Translations under genes and position numbers: made by a program
In this document: in pieces, positions 1-13,616 of the stretch
Layout: the number at the start of each line of letters is the position of its first letter
Position numbering within the stretch: the first letter of the stretch is position 1
DNA from: Pseudorasbora parva
Lineage: Eukaryota; Chordata; Actinopteri; Cypriniformes; Gobionidae
Length of the DNA: 64,000 nt
Direction of reading: 5' to 3'
NCBI RefSeq assembly: GCF_024679245.1
Contig: NC_090172.1
Coordinates: 3,207,946-3,271,945 of the forward strand
The notes under the pieces: model-generated
Database searches by the model: none
Told to the model about the DNA's origin: nothing
What the model saw: the letters and a program-made list of their open reading frames with translations, nothing else

Positions 1-3000
1 AAAGTCATAATTGTGAGATATAGACATAATTGAGTAATATAAAGTCATAATTGTGAGATGTAGACATAATTGTGAGATATAAAGTCAGAATTGAGTGATA
101 TAAAGTCAGAATTGTGAGATATAGACATAATTGAGTAATATAAAGTCATAATTGTGAGATATAGACATAATTGAGTAATATAAAGTCATAATTGTGAGAT
201 ATAAAGTCATAATTGTGAGATATAAAGTCATAATTGTGAGATATAAAGTCATAATTGTGAGATATAATGTCATAATTGAGTAATATAAAGTCATAATTGT
301 GAGATATAGACATAATTGTGAGATATAAAGTCAGAATTGAGTGATATAAAGTCAGAATTGTGAGATATAGACATAATTGAGTAATATAAAGTCATAATTG
401 TGAGATGTAGACATAATTGTGAGATATAAAGTCAGAATTGAGTGATATAAAGTCAGAATTGTGAGATATAGACATAATTGAGTAATATAAAGTCAGAATT
501 GTGAGATATAGACATAATTGAGTAATATAAAGTCATAATTGTGAGATATAAAGTCATAATTGTGAGATATAAAGTCATAATTGTGAGATATAAAGTCATA
601 ATTGTGAGATATAATGTCATAATTGAGTAATATAAAGTCATAATTGTGAGATATAGACATAATTGTGAGATATAAAGTCAGAATTGAGTGATATAAAGTC
701 AGAATTGTGAGATATAGACATAATTGAGTAATATAAAGTCATAATTGTGAGATATAGACATAATTGTGAGATATAAAGTCAGAATTGTGAGATATAAAGT
801 CAGAATTGTGAGATATAAAGTCAGAATTGTGAGATATAAAGTCATAATTGAGTGATATAAAGTCAGAATTGTGAGATATAAAGTCATAATTGTGAGATAT
901 AAAGTCAGAATTGTGAGATATAAAGTCATAATTGTGAGATATAAAGTCATAATTGTGAGATATAAAGTCATAATTGTGAGATATAGTCATAATTGAGTGA
1001 TATAAAGTCATAATTGTGAGATATAGTCATAATTGTGAGATATAGACATAATTGTGAGATATAAAGTCATAATTGTGAGATATAAAGTCATAATTGTGAG
1101 ATATAAAGTCATAATTGTGAGATATAGACATAATTGAGTGATATAAAGTCATAATTGTGAGATATAGACATAATTGAGTGATATAAAGTCAGAATTGTGA
1201 GATATAAAGTCATAATTGTGAGATATAGTCATAATTGAGTGATATAAAGTCATAATTGTGAGATATAGTCATAATTGAGTGATATAAAGTCATAATTGTG
1301 AGATATAAAGTCATAATTGTGAGATATAAAGTCATAATTGTGAGATATAGTCATAATTGTGAGATATAAAGTCATAATTGTGAGATATAAAGTCATAATT
1401 GAGTGATATAAAGTCATAATTGTGAGATATAAAGTCATAATTGTGAGATATAAAGTCATAATTGAGTGATATAAAGTCATAATTGTGAGATATAAAGTCA
1501 TAATTGTGAGATATAAAGTCATAATTGTGAGATATAAAGTCATAATTGTGAGATATAAAGTCATAATTGTGAGATATAGTCATAATTGTGAGATATAAAG
1601 TCATAATTGTGAGATATAGACATAATTCTGAGATATAAAGTCATAATTGTGAGATATAAAGTCATAATTGTGAGATATAAAGTCATAATTGTGAGATATA
1701 GTCATAATTGAGTGATATAAAGTCATAATTGTGAGATATAAAGTCATAATTGTGAGATATAGACATAATTGAGAGATATAAAGTCATAATTGAGTGATAT
1801 AAAGTCATAATTGTGAGATATAAAGTCATAATTGTGAGATATAGTCATAATTGAGTGATATAAAGTCAGAATTGTCAGATATAAAGTCATAATTGTGAGA
1901 TATAAAGTCATAATTGTGAGATATAGTCATAATTGAGTGATATAAAGTCATAATTGTGAGATATAAAGTCATAATTGTGAGATATAGACATAATTGAGTG
2001 ATATAAAGTCATAATTGTGAGATATAAAGTCATAATTGTGAGATATAAAGTCATAATTGAGAGATATAAAGTCATAATTGTGAGATATAAAGTCATAATT
2101 GTGAGATATAAAGTCAGAATTGTGAGATATAAAGTCATAATTGTGAGATATAGACATAATTGAGTGATATAAAGTCATAATTGTGAGATATAGTCATAAT
2201 TGTAAGATATAAAGTAATAATTGTGAGATATAAAGTCATAATTGTGAGATATAAAGTCATAATTGTGAGATATAGACATAATTGAGTGATATAAAGTCAT
2301 AATTGTGAGATATAGTCATAATTGTAAGATATAAAGTAATAATTGTGAGATATAGACATAATTGAGTGATATAAAGTCATAATTGTGAGATATAAAGTCA
2401 TAATTGTGAGATATAAAGTCATAATTGTGAGATATAAAGTCATAATTGTGAGATATAGTCATAATTGTGAGATATAAAGTCATAATTGTGAGATATAAAG
2501 TCATAATTGTGAGATATAGTCATAATTGAGTGATATAAAGTCATAATTGTGAGATATAAAGTCATAATTGTGAGATATAAAGTCATAATTGTGAGATATA
2601 AAGTCATAATTGTGAGATATAGACATAATTGTGAGATATAAAGTCAGAATTGTGAGATATAAAGTCATAATTGTGAGATATAGTCATAATTGAGTGATAT
2701 AAAGTCATAATTGTGAGATATAAAGTCATAATTGTGAGATATAAAGTCATAATTGTGAGATATAAAGTCATAATTGAGAGATATAAAGTCATAATTGAGA
2801 GATATAAAGTCATAATTGAGAGATATAAAGTCATAATTGAGAGATATAAAGTCATAATTGTGAGATATAAAGTCATAATTGTGAGATATAAAGTCAGAAT
2901 TGTGAGATATAAAGTCATAATTGTGAGATATAAAGTCATAATTGTGAGATATAGACATAATTGAGAGATATAAAGTCATAATTGTGAGATATAGACATAA

Positions 3001-6000
3001 TTGAGTGATATAAAGTCAGAATTGTGAGATATAAAGTCATAATTGTGAGATATAAAGTCATAATTGTGAGATATAGTCATAATTGAGTGATATAAAGTCA
3101 TAATTGTGAGATATAAAGTCATAATTGTGAGATATAGACATAATTGAGAGATATAAAGTCATAATTGAGTGATATAAAGTCATAATTGTGAGATATAAAG
3201 TCATAATTGTGAGATATAAAGTCATAATTGTGAGATATAGTCATAATTGAGTGATATAAAGTCATAATTGTGAGATATAAAGTCATAATTGTGAGATATA
3301 GACATAATTGAGTGATATAAAGTAATAATTGAGTGATATAAAGTCAGAATTGTGAGATATAAAGTCAGAATTGTGAGATATAAAGTCATAATTGTGAGAT
3401 ATAAAGTCATAATTGTGAGATATAAAGTCATAATTGAGTGATATAAAGTCAGAATTGTGAGATATAAAGTCATAATTGAGAGATATAAAGTCATAATTGA
3501 GTGATATAAAGTCAGAATTGTGAGATATAAAGTCAGAATTGTGAGATATAAAGTCATAATTGAGTGATATAAAGTCATAATTGTGAGATATAAAGTCAGA
3601 ATTGAGAGATATAAAGTCATAATTGAGTGATATAAAGTCAGAATTGTGAGATATAAAGTCATAATTGTGAGATATAAAGTCATAATTGTGAGATATAGTC
3701 ATAATTGAGTGATATAAAGTCATAATTGTGAGATATAAAGTCATAATTGTGAGATATAGACATAATTGAGAGATATAAAGTCATAATTGAGTGATATAAA
3801 GTCATAATTGTGAGATATAAAGTCATAATTGTGAGATATAAAGTCATAATTGTGAGATATAGACATAATTGAGTGATATAAAGTCAGAATTGTGAGATAT
3901 AAAGTCATAATTGTGAGATATAGACATAATTGTGAGATATAAAGTCATAATTGTGAGATATAGTCATAATTGTGAGATATAAAGTCATAATTGTGAGATA
4001 TAGACATAATTGAGTGATATAAAGTCAGAATTGTGAGATATAAAGTCATAATTGTGAGATATAGACATAATTGTGAGATATAAAGTCATAATTGTGAGAT
4101 ATAAAGTCATAATTGTGAGATATAAAGTCATAATTGTGAGATATAGTCATAATTGAGTGATATAAAGTCATAATTGTGAGATATAAAGTCATAATTGTGA
4201 GATATAGACATAATTGAGAGATATAAAGTCATAATTGAGTGATATAAAGTCATAATTGTGAGATATAAAGTCATAATTGTGAGATATAAAGTCATAATTG
4301 TGAGATATAGTCATAATTGAGTGATATAAAGTCATAATTGTGAGATATAAAGTCATAATTGTGAGATATAGACATAATTGAGAGATATAAAGTCATAATT
4401 GAGTGATATAAAGTCATAATTGTGAGATATAAAGTCATAATTGTGAGATATAAAGTCATAATTGTGAGATATAGTCATAATTGAGTGATATAAAGTCATA
4501 ATTGTGAGATATAAAGTCATAATTGTGAGATATAGACATAATTGAGTGATATAAAGTAATAATTGAGTGATATAAAGTCAGAATTGTGAGATATAAAGTC
4601 AGAATTGTGAGATATAAAGTCATAATTGTGAGATATAAAGTCATAATTGTGAGATATAAAGTCATAATTGTGAGATATAAAGTCAGAATTGTGAGATATA
4701 AAGTCATAATTGTGAGATATAAAGTCAGAATTGAGAGATATAAAGTCAGAATTGAGAGATATAAAGTCATAATTGTGAGATATAAAGTCATAATTGTGAG
4801 ATATAAAGTCAGAATTGTGAGATATAAAGTCATAATTGTGAGATATAAAGTCATAATTGTGAGATATAAAGTCATAATTGTGAGATATAAAGTCATAATT
4901 GTGAGATATAAAGTCATAATTGTGAGATATAGTCATAATTGTGAGATATAAAGTCAGAATTGTGAGATATAAAGTCAGAATTGTGAGATATAAAGTCATA
5001 ATTGAGTGATATAAAGTCATAATTGTGAGATATAAAGTCATAATTGTGAGATATAAAGTCATAATTGTGAGATATAAAGTCAGAATTGTGAGATATAAAG
5101 TCAGAATTGTGAGATATAAAGTCATAATTGAGTGATATAAAGTCATAATTGTGAGATATAAAGTCATAATTGTGAGATATAAAGTCATAATTGTGAGATA
5201 TAAAGTCAGAATTGTGAGATATAAAGTCATAATTGTGAGATATAAAGTCATAATTGAGTGATATAAAGTCATAATTGAGTGATATAAAGTCATAATTGTG
5301 AGATATAGACATAATTGTGAGATATAAAGTCATAATTGTGAGATATAAAGTCATAATTGTGAGATATAAAGTCATAATTGAGTGATATAAAGTCATAATT
5401 GAGTGATATAAAGTCATAATTGTGAGATATAAAGTCAGAATTGTGAGATATAAAGTCAGAATTGTGAGATATAAAGTCATAATTGTGAGATATAAAGTCA
5501 TAATTGTGAGATATAGACATAATTGTGAGATATAAAGTCAGAATTGTGAGATATAAAGTCATAATTGTGAGATATAGACATAATTGTGAGATATAAAGTC
5601 AGAATTGTGAGATATAAAGTCAGAATTGTGAGATATAAAGTCATAATTGTGAGATATAAAGTCAGAATTGTGAGATATAAAGTCATAATTGTGAGATATA
5701 AAGTCATAATTGTGAGATATAAAGTCAGAATTGTGAGATATAAAGTCATAATTGAGTGATATAAAGTCATAATTGTGAGATATAGACATAATTGTGAGAT
5801 ATAAAGTCATAATTGTGAGATATAAAGTCATAATTGTGAGATATAAAGTCATAATTGAGTGATATAAAGTCATAATTGAGTGATATAAAGTCATAATTGT
5901 GAGATATAGACATAATTGTGAGATATAAAGTCAGAATTGTGAGATATAAAGTCAGAATTGTGAGATATAAAGTCATAATTGTGAGATATAAAGTCAGAAT

Positions 6001-9000
6001 TGTGAGATATAAAGTCATAATTGTGAGATATAAAGTCATAATTGTGAGATATAAAGTCAGAATTGTGAGATATAAAGTCAGAATTGTGAGATATAAAGTC
6101 AGAATTGAGTGATATAAAGTCAGAATTGAGAGATATAAAGTCAGAATTGTGAGATATAAAGTCAGAATTGTGAGATATAGTCATAATTGTGAGATATAGT
6201 CATAATTGAGTGATATAAAGTCAGAATTGAGAGATATAAAGTCAGAATTGTGAGATATAAAGTCAGAATTGTGAGATATAAAGTCAGAATTGTGAGATAT
6301 AAAGTCAGAATTGAGAGATATAAAGTCATAATTGTGAGATATAAAGTCATAATTGAGAGATATAAAGTCAGAATTGTGAGATATAAAGTCATAATTGAGA
6401 GATATAAAGTCAGAATTGTGAGATATAAAGTCAGAATTGTGAGATATAAAGTCATAATTGAGAGATATAAAGTCATAATTGTGAGATATAAAGTCATAAT
6501 TGTGAGATATAAAGTCATAATTGAGTGATATAAAGTCAGAATTGTGAGATATAAAGTCAGAATTGAGAGATATAAAGTCAGAATTGTGAGATATAAAGTC
6601 ATAATTGAGAGATATAAAGTCAGAATTGTGAGATATAAAGTCAGAATTGTGAGATATAAAGTCAGAATTGTGAGATATAAAGTCAGAATTGTGAGATATA
6701 AAGTCAGAATTGAGAGATATAAAGTCATAATTGTGAGATATAAAGTCATAATTGAGTGATATAAAGTCAGAATTGTGAGATATAAAGTCATAATTGAGAG
6801 ATATAAAGTCAGAATTGTGAGATATAAAGTCAGAATTGTGAGATATAAAGTCAGAATTGTGAGATATAAAGTCAGAATTGTGAGATATAAAGTCATAATT
6901 GTGAGATATAAAGTCATAATTGTGAGATATAGTCATAATTGAGTGATATAAAGTCAGAATTGTGAGATATAAAGTCATAATTGAGAGATATAAAGTCAGA
7001 ATTGTGAGATATAAAGTCATAATTGTGAGATATAGTCATAATTGAGTGATATAAAGTCAGAATTGTGAGATATAAAGTCATAATTGTGAGATATAGTCAT
7101 AATTGAGTGATATAAAGTCAGAATTGTGAGATATAAAGTCATAATTGAGAGATATAAAGTCAGAATTGTGAGATATAAAGTCATAATTGTGAGATATAAA
7201 GTCAGAATTGAGTGATATAAAGTCATAATTGTGAGATATAGACATAATTGAGTAATATAAAGTCATAATTGTGAGATATAGACATAATTGTGAGATATAG
7301 ACATAATTGAGTGATATAAAGTCATAATTGTGAGATATAGACATAATTGTGAGATATAAAGTCATAATTGAGTGATATAAAGTCATAATTGTGAGATATA
7401 AAGTCATAATTGTGAGATATAAAGTCATAATTGTGAGATATAAAGTCATAATTGTGAGATATAGACATAATTGTGAGATATAAAGTCATAATTCTGAGAT
7501 ATAAAGTCATAATTGTGAGATATAAAGTCATAATTGTGAGATATAAAGTCATAATTGTGAGATATAAAGTCATAATTGAGTGATATAAAGTCATAATTGT
7601 GAGATATAAAGTCATAATTGTGAGATATAAAGTCATAATTGAGTGATATAAAGTCATAATTGTGAGATATAAAGTCATAATTGTGAGATATAGACATAAT
7701 TGTGAGATATAAAGTCATAATTCTGAGATATAAAGTCATAATTGAGAGATATAAAGTCATAATTGAGAGATATAAAGTCATAATTGTGAGATATAAAGTC
7801 ATAATTGTGAGATATAGACATAATTGTGAGATATAAAGTCATAATTCTGAGATATAAAGTCATAATTGTGAGATATAAAGTCAGAATTGTGAGATATAAA
7901 GTCATAATTGTGAGATATAAAGTCATAATTGTGAGATATAAAGTCATAATTGTGAGATATAAAGTCATAATTGTGAGATGTAGACATAATTGAGTAATAT
8001 AAAGTCATAATTGTGAGATATAAAGTCATAATTGTGAGATATAAAGTCATAATTGAGTAATATAAAGTCATAATTGTGAGATATAAAGTCATAATTGTGA
8101 GATGTAGTCATAATTGAGTGATATAAAGTCATAATTGTGAGATATAGACATAATTGAGTAATATAAAGTCATAATTGTGAGATGTAGACATAATTGTGAG
8201 ATATAAAGTCAGAATTGTGAGATATAGACATAATTGTGAGATATAATGTCATAATTGAGTGATATAAAGTCAGAATTGTGAGATATAAAGTCAGAATTGA
8301 GTGATATAAAGTCAGAATTGAGTAATATAAAGTCATAATTGTGAGATATAGACATAATTGAGTGATATAAAGTCAGAATTGAGTAATATAAAGTCATAAT
8401 TGTGAGATATAGACATAATTGTGAGATATAAAGTCATAATTGTGAGATATAAAGTCATAATTGTGAGATATAAAGTCATAATTGAGTAATATAAAGTCAG
8501 AATTGTGAGATATAGACATAATTGAGTAATATAAAGTCATAATTGTGAGATATAGACATAATTGTGAGATATAAAGTCATAATTGTGAGATATAAAGTCA
8601 TAATTGTGAGATATAATGTCATAATTGAGTAATATAAAGTCATAATTGTGAGATATAGACATAATTGTGAGATATAATGTCATAATTGAGAGATATAAAG
8701 TCATAATTGTGAGATATAGACATAATTGTGAGATATAAAGTCAGAATTGTGAGATATAAAGTCAGAATTGTGAGATATAAAGTCATAATTGTGAGATATA
8801 AAGTCAGAATTGTGAGATATAAAGTCATAATTGTGAGATATAAAGTCATAATTGTGAGATATAAAGTCATAATTGTGAGATGTAGTCATAATTGAGTGAT
8901 ATAAAGTCATAATTGTGAGATATAGTCATAATTGTGAGATATAGACATAATTGAGTGATATAAAGTCAGAATTGTGAGATATAAAGTCATAATTGTGAGA

Positions 9001-11047
9001 TATAAAGTCATAATTGTGAGATATAGTCATAATTGAGTGATATAAAGTCATAATTGTGAGATATAAAGTCATAATTGTGAGATATAGTCATAATTGAGTG
9101 ATATAAAGTCATAATTGTGAGATATAAAGTCATAATTGTGAGATATAGACATAATTGAGAGATATAAAGTCATAATTGAGTGATATAAAGTCATAATTGT
9201 GAGATATAAAGTCATAATTGTGAGATATAGTCATAATTGAGTGATATAAAGTCAGAATTGTGAGATATAAAGTCATAATTGTGAGATATAAAGTCATAAT
9301 TGTGAGATATAGTCATAATTGAGTGATATAAAGTCATAATTGTGAGATATAAAGTCATAATTGTGAGATATAGACATAATTGAGTGATATAAAGTCATAA
9401 TTGTGAGATATAAAGTCATAATTGTGAGATATAAAGTCAGAATTGTGAGATATAAAGTCATAATTGTGAGATATAGACATAATTGAGTGATATAAAGTCA
9501 TAATTGTGAGATATAGTCATAATTGTAAGATATAAAGTAATAATTGTGAGATATAGACATAATTGAGTGATATAAAGTCAGAATTGTGAGATATAAAGTC
9601 ATAATTGTGAGATATAGTCATAATTGTAAGATATAAAGTAATAATTGTGAGATATAAAGTCATAATTGTGAGATATAGTCATAATTGAGTGATATAAAGT
9701 CATAATTGTGAGATATAGTCATAATTGTAAGATATAAAGTAATAATTGTGAGATATAAAGTCATAATTGTGAGATATAAAGTCATAATTGTGAGATATAG
9801 ACATAATTGAGTGATATAAAATCATAATTGTGAGATATAGACATAATTGTGAGATATAAAGTCATAATTGTAAGATATAAAGTAATAATTGTGAGATATA
9901 GACATAATTGAGTGATATAAAGTCAGAATTGTGAGATATAAAGTCATAATTGTGAGATATAGACATAATTGAGAGATATAAAGTCATAATTGAGTGATAT
10001 AAAGTCATAATTGTGAGATATAAAGTCATAATTGTGAGATATAGACATAATTGAGTGATATAAAGTAATAATTGAGTGATATAAAGTCAGAATTGTGAGA
10101 TATAAAGTCATAATTGTGAGATATAAAGTCATAATTGTGAGATATAGTCATAATTGAGTGATATAAAGTCATAATTGTGAGATATAAAGTCATAATTGTG
10201 AGATATAGACATAATTGAGTGATATAAAGTCATAATTGTGAGATATAAAGTCATAATTGAGTGATATAAAGTCATAATTGTGAGATATAAAGTCATAATT
10301 GTGAGATATAAAGTCATAATTGAGAGATATAAAGTCATAATTGTGAGATATAAAGTCATAATTGTGAGATATAAAGTCATAATTGTGAGATATAGTCATA
10401 ATTGAGTGATATAAAGTCATAATTGTGAGATATAAAGTCATAATTGTGAGATATAGACATAATTGAGTGATATAAAGTCATAATTGTGAGATATAAAGTC
10501 ATAATTGTGAGATATAGACATAATTGAGAGATATAAAGTCATAATTGAGTGATATAAAGTCATAATTGTGAGATATAAAGTCATAATTGTGAGATATAAA
10601 GTCATAATTGTGAGATATAGACATAATTGAGTGATATAAAGTAATAATTGTGAGATATAAAGTCATAATTGTGAGATATAGACATAATTGAGAGATATAA
10701 AGTCATAATTGTGAGATATAGACATAATTGTGAGATATAAAGTCATAATTGTGAGATATAAAGTCATAATTGTGAGATATAGACATAATTGAGTGATATA
10801 AAGTCATAATTGTGAGATATAGTCATAATTGTAAGATATAAAGTAATAATTGTGAGATATAAAGTCATAATTGTGAGATATAAAGTCAGAATTGTGAGAT
10901 ATAGACATAATTGAGTGATATAAAGTCATAATTGTGAGATATAAAGACAGAATTGATAGATATAAAGTCAGAATTGAGATATAAAAAAATATCTATAATA
11001 CATATAAATAATTAATTTATAAGATATAGAGAATTGTGAGATATAAA
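1..11047. repeat. Large AT-rich 21/19-bp tandem array (satellite-like)
   Basis: The whole left end is a tandem array whose main unit is 21 bp, ATA followed by AAGTCATAATTGTGAGAT. Shorter 19-bp units lack two A residues and read ATAGTCATAATTGTGAGAT or ATAGACATAATTGAGTGAT. Point variants recur: TCAGAATT for TCATAATT, GAGTGAT or GAGAGAT for GTGAGAT, and GAGTAAT mainly near 1-760 and 7.2-8.6 kb. The array runs off the left edge and decays at about 10940-11047. Because 21 is divisible by three, many stop-free frames occur on both strands (heptads such as RYKVIIV and MTLYLTI). These are by-products of the repeat and not genes. Each unit has few C residues on the plus strand, so composition is skewed between strands. 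Confidence 0.97.
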
Positions 11048-11594
11048 CGTGTGCGGCCGTTTATTTGGCTCAAGATAAAAAAGGATACAGCTGAAATTAA
11101 AATGTTACAATGCATCTCTATCCACTTTCAGTTCCTTTAAGAATTTGTATAGGCCTACTCATACATAGATTTTTTTCTTTGTCAGGTTTGTGTGTATTGT
11201 TGTGTTGGCATGAAAATGAGTTATATCCGAGTTTATATCCATCCGGCTCCTCGAACAAGAACAAATGTAGGGCGGGGCTTGATTGGACGGTTGTGGTTTG
11301 CCATTGGCTGATCTCGTGTGAGTGACAGGTGGCCCGCCCTCGTCATCGAAGAAGAGGAGAGATGCTGCAAGAGGAAGTTATTCTGATTCAAATCAATCAT
11401 AACTGATTACTACACATGAATTATGTAAAATAATGATGTACACGGATAAATCAATTATAATAAACACTGCAATATCCCCCCCCCAAAAAAAGAACTGTCC
11501 GTTTTGATTTCATGATGACTGTAAATGACAGCTGCTTCTCTCACTTTCTCCAAAAGATGGCAGCCGTGAGAAAGAAGGAGACTGTCCATGCCAC
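11048..11594. other. Non-repetitive AT-rich spacer, nothing recognised
   Basis: Sequence between the tandem array and the LINE remnant. It holds a short C9 run followed by A7 near 11476-11492. The 71-residue open frame at 11110-11325 has no recognisable domain and I do not call it a gene. Confidence 0.5.
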
Positions 11595-12110
11595 CTTTTT
11601 TCTTTTATTGCAAAATTAACAAACAAATAATTCGATACATACAAGAAATATCAAAAAGTAGGTAAAAAGTTCAGATTTTGAACAATAATCCTAAAAGACG
11701 GAAGCAGAGAGAATAGAAAAGAAAGAAGAGGGCAAAAATAAAGAAAGAATATTAAACATGGCACATATTCTTGATGTTTTCATTGCTTTCTTATTAACAG
11801 AAGTTGAAATTGTATTTAAATACATCTTCAATTCTTCTTTAAAGAATTTAAAGTAGGGTTTACTTTTTTATAAATGTAGCCTACATTTATGGATGTGAAA
11901 CTTTCCAATAAATAAAAGAAGGTTCATACAAAAACTAGCATCAATTAGATAACTTTCTTTGGCATAAAAGCCAAAAAGAATGTGTCTAAATGATAAAGAA
12001 AATCTTTTGGACAATCAGAGCATCAATATTATTCCAGAAAGATCGAGTAAAAGGACATTCCCGAAACAAATGATCACCAGTTTCTCCATATCACCTCTAT
12101 ACCTGTTTAA
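11595..12110 (-). mobile_element. Decayed 3' end of an L1-like LINE (ORF2 C-terminus)
   Basis: Read on the minus strand, 12093-12000 gives YGETGDHLFRECPFTRSFW, which fits the E-T-x-x-H-L-F-x-x-C-x5-F-W motif at the C-terminal end of L1-type ORF2 proteins. Further on, about 11926-11878 reads MNLLLFIGKFHIHKCR, resembling the terminal IGKFxIHKC motif of fish L1 elements. The frame is broken by stops and shifts. The element ends in an AATAAAAGAAAAAA tail at about 11612-11596. The reverse transcriptase core is absent, so this is a 5'-truncated, dead copy. I see no clear target-site duplication. Confidence 0.65.
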
Positions 12111-12389
12111 TAAGCAAATGATCAGATCAGGTCTAAAAAAACGATATTTACACTTAGCCAATCATATTACAGTGACAGGACAAATACTATCATGGCATGT
12201 AGCCTACATTAGACTCTTTGCAGGACGATTATACAGATCAACATTATATGGATCATATTTAGAAATGGACCACTCGTTTTACAACCCATCAGAATAAAAT
12301 GTGTTATTATTTGGCCTATTTTGGAGTAGTAACTATTCTACCATATCATGTAATATCATAAACATGACATCATTAAAGACATGTGATTA
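12111..12389. other. Spacer upstream of the ist1 promoter region
   Basis: AT-rich sequence, possibly the unrecognisable upstream part of the same LINE. The 105-residue plus-strand frame at 11980-12297 runs antisense to the LINE motif and is not a gene. Confidence 0.4.
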
Positions 12390-12545
12390 GTGACGGGGTT
12401 TCCCACCGGTGACCACGTGACGCCTAACGTCATCAATGAAGTCACGTCCAATGCGGAAGTGAATGCTAACCGAGCGGTCGTCCAAACATTCTGTCCAAAC
12501 AAACCGACTGATTGCCAGCGTCTAAAGAGGAATTCACATGTAAAT
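12390..12545 (+). promoter_or_regulatory. Probable ist1 promoter and non-coding first exon
   Basis: This is the only GC-richer, CpG-containing stretch between the satellite and the first ist1 coding exon. It contains an ETS-like site (GCGGAAGTG near 12452-12460) typical of TATA-less housekeeping promoters, and a possible splice donor CACAT|GTAAAT near 12536-12545. The first coding exon at 15824 begins directly after a splice acceptor and has only nine untranslated bases before its ATG, so a non-coding upstream exon must exist. Placing it here is inference. Confidence 0.35.
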
Positions 12546-12639
12546 ATGGCGTTTGTTATTTCTTATGTATCATTTGTATTCGGCATTGATGATGATTTAT
12601 TAATGTCTGTAGGTTTTGTTTACTGAATTAGCTCATCTA

Positions 12640-13146
12640 GCCGCTAATCGAGAGTCTCTTCCTGGTTTGGACAATCAGAATCCTTATCAGCTCGAAAACC
12701 GTTTTAAATATTATTTATGCGTTGTGAAATAACCAGTATAGATGATTAAATCGATCCATATAACACTGTTTTTGACACTTGTTTTGGCTAACTGCCGTGA
12801 CTCATACTACTTAGCACACCCCAGGGAGCCGAAATACTAACTAGGCAGTGTTTTTAAACATATAAGCGTGTATCCAACTTAAAAAGTGCTGGATTTTTAA
12901 CATCTTTTCTTGGAAATGTACCTTGGTGTTCTTTGTACTACTCGTAAATACCGCAATAATTCTGTACAAAAGTAATTGTAGCGTAACCGCGGTATTTTGA
13001 ACGGATACCATAGAAATGTTACTGATAATGCTTTTTTTGACATGGGTAACGTTAGGGACTACTTTTATCTGAAACCCTAATGTTTCTAATAGCTGACTTG
13101 TGGGGATGTCATGGCTTGCCAGTGACGTCACTCACCTAACAGGAGG
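12640..13146. other. ist1 presumed intron 1, left part
   Basis: Unique intronic sequence up to the hAT target site; nothing recognised. A 96-codon minus-strand frame at 12841-13131 shows no domain and is rejected as a gene. Confidence 0.4.
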
Positions 13147-13430
13147 CGTATCTCCAGGGCCGGCGCGTGCCTATAGGCGAACTAGGCAGCCGCCTAGGGC
13201 GGCAGCTCAGCCAGGGCGGCAAGAGAGAGAGAAGGCGAGAGAGCGAAAGCGAGAGAGAGAATTTTTTTTATAAATTTATTTGTTAGTTTTACATTAGGTA
13301 GGTTACAATTATCGCACTTATATCAACAACATTTTTTCCCACTCCATTAGTATGAATTTAAATTAACTTTAAATTTAGAATAAAAATTCGCGCCCCCACC
13401 TCACTTAGAGCAGCATCGATTAGTATATGC

Positions 13431-13600
13431 GTGCAAAATACTCTCGACTGTGCCATCCGTTCCGTTGAAGAGCGCTTTCCGCTGCTTCGAGACCATGGGC
13501 GCTTATTTGGACTTTTATATGACATCGCATCTCTCAAAGAAATAGGAGAACAGCCTACAATAGTTCTTCAGGATTGCTTAAGACTGGAAAAGTATGGCGT
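13431..13600 (+). pseudogene. hAT transposase fragment, middle region
   Basis: The frame starting at 13431 reads LDCAIRSVEERFPLLRDHG then LFGLLYDIASLK, resembling the region of zinc-finger-MYM/hAT-type transposases where a 'sLxxRFxqLxxhxxxFxFLYDI' block precedes the C-terminal part. The similarity stops near 13600, where sequence belonging to the foldback arm begins. There is no methionine context or complete domain, so this is a remnant. Confidence 0.5.
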
Positions 13601-13616
13601 TATTTCCCTGTCAAAT

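Noticed and set aside
4517..7020. Long minus-strand open frames (up to 279 codons) of MTLYLTI/SHNYDFI heptads in the AT-rich array
   Set aside because: The 21-bp unit keeps all frames in register, so stops are avoided by periodicity. Several overlapping frames are open at once and there is no splice, promoter or domain signal.
1..11047. AATTGTGAG motif recalling a lac operator half-site
   Set aside because: Coincidental similarity within a eukaryotic satellite; no bacterial or vector sequence nearby.
12841..13131. 96-codon minus-strand frame as a gene
   Set aside because: No recognisable domain and no splice context; lies in presumed ist1 intron 1.
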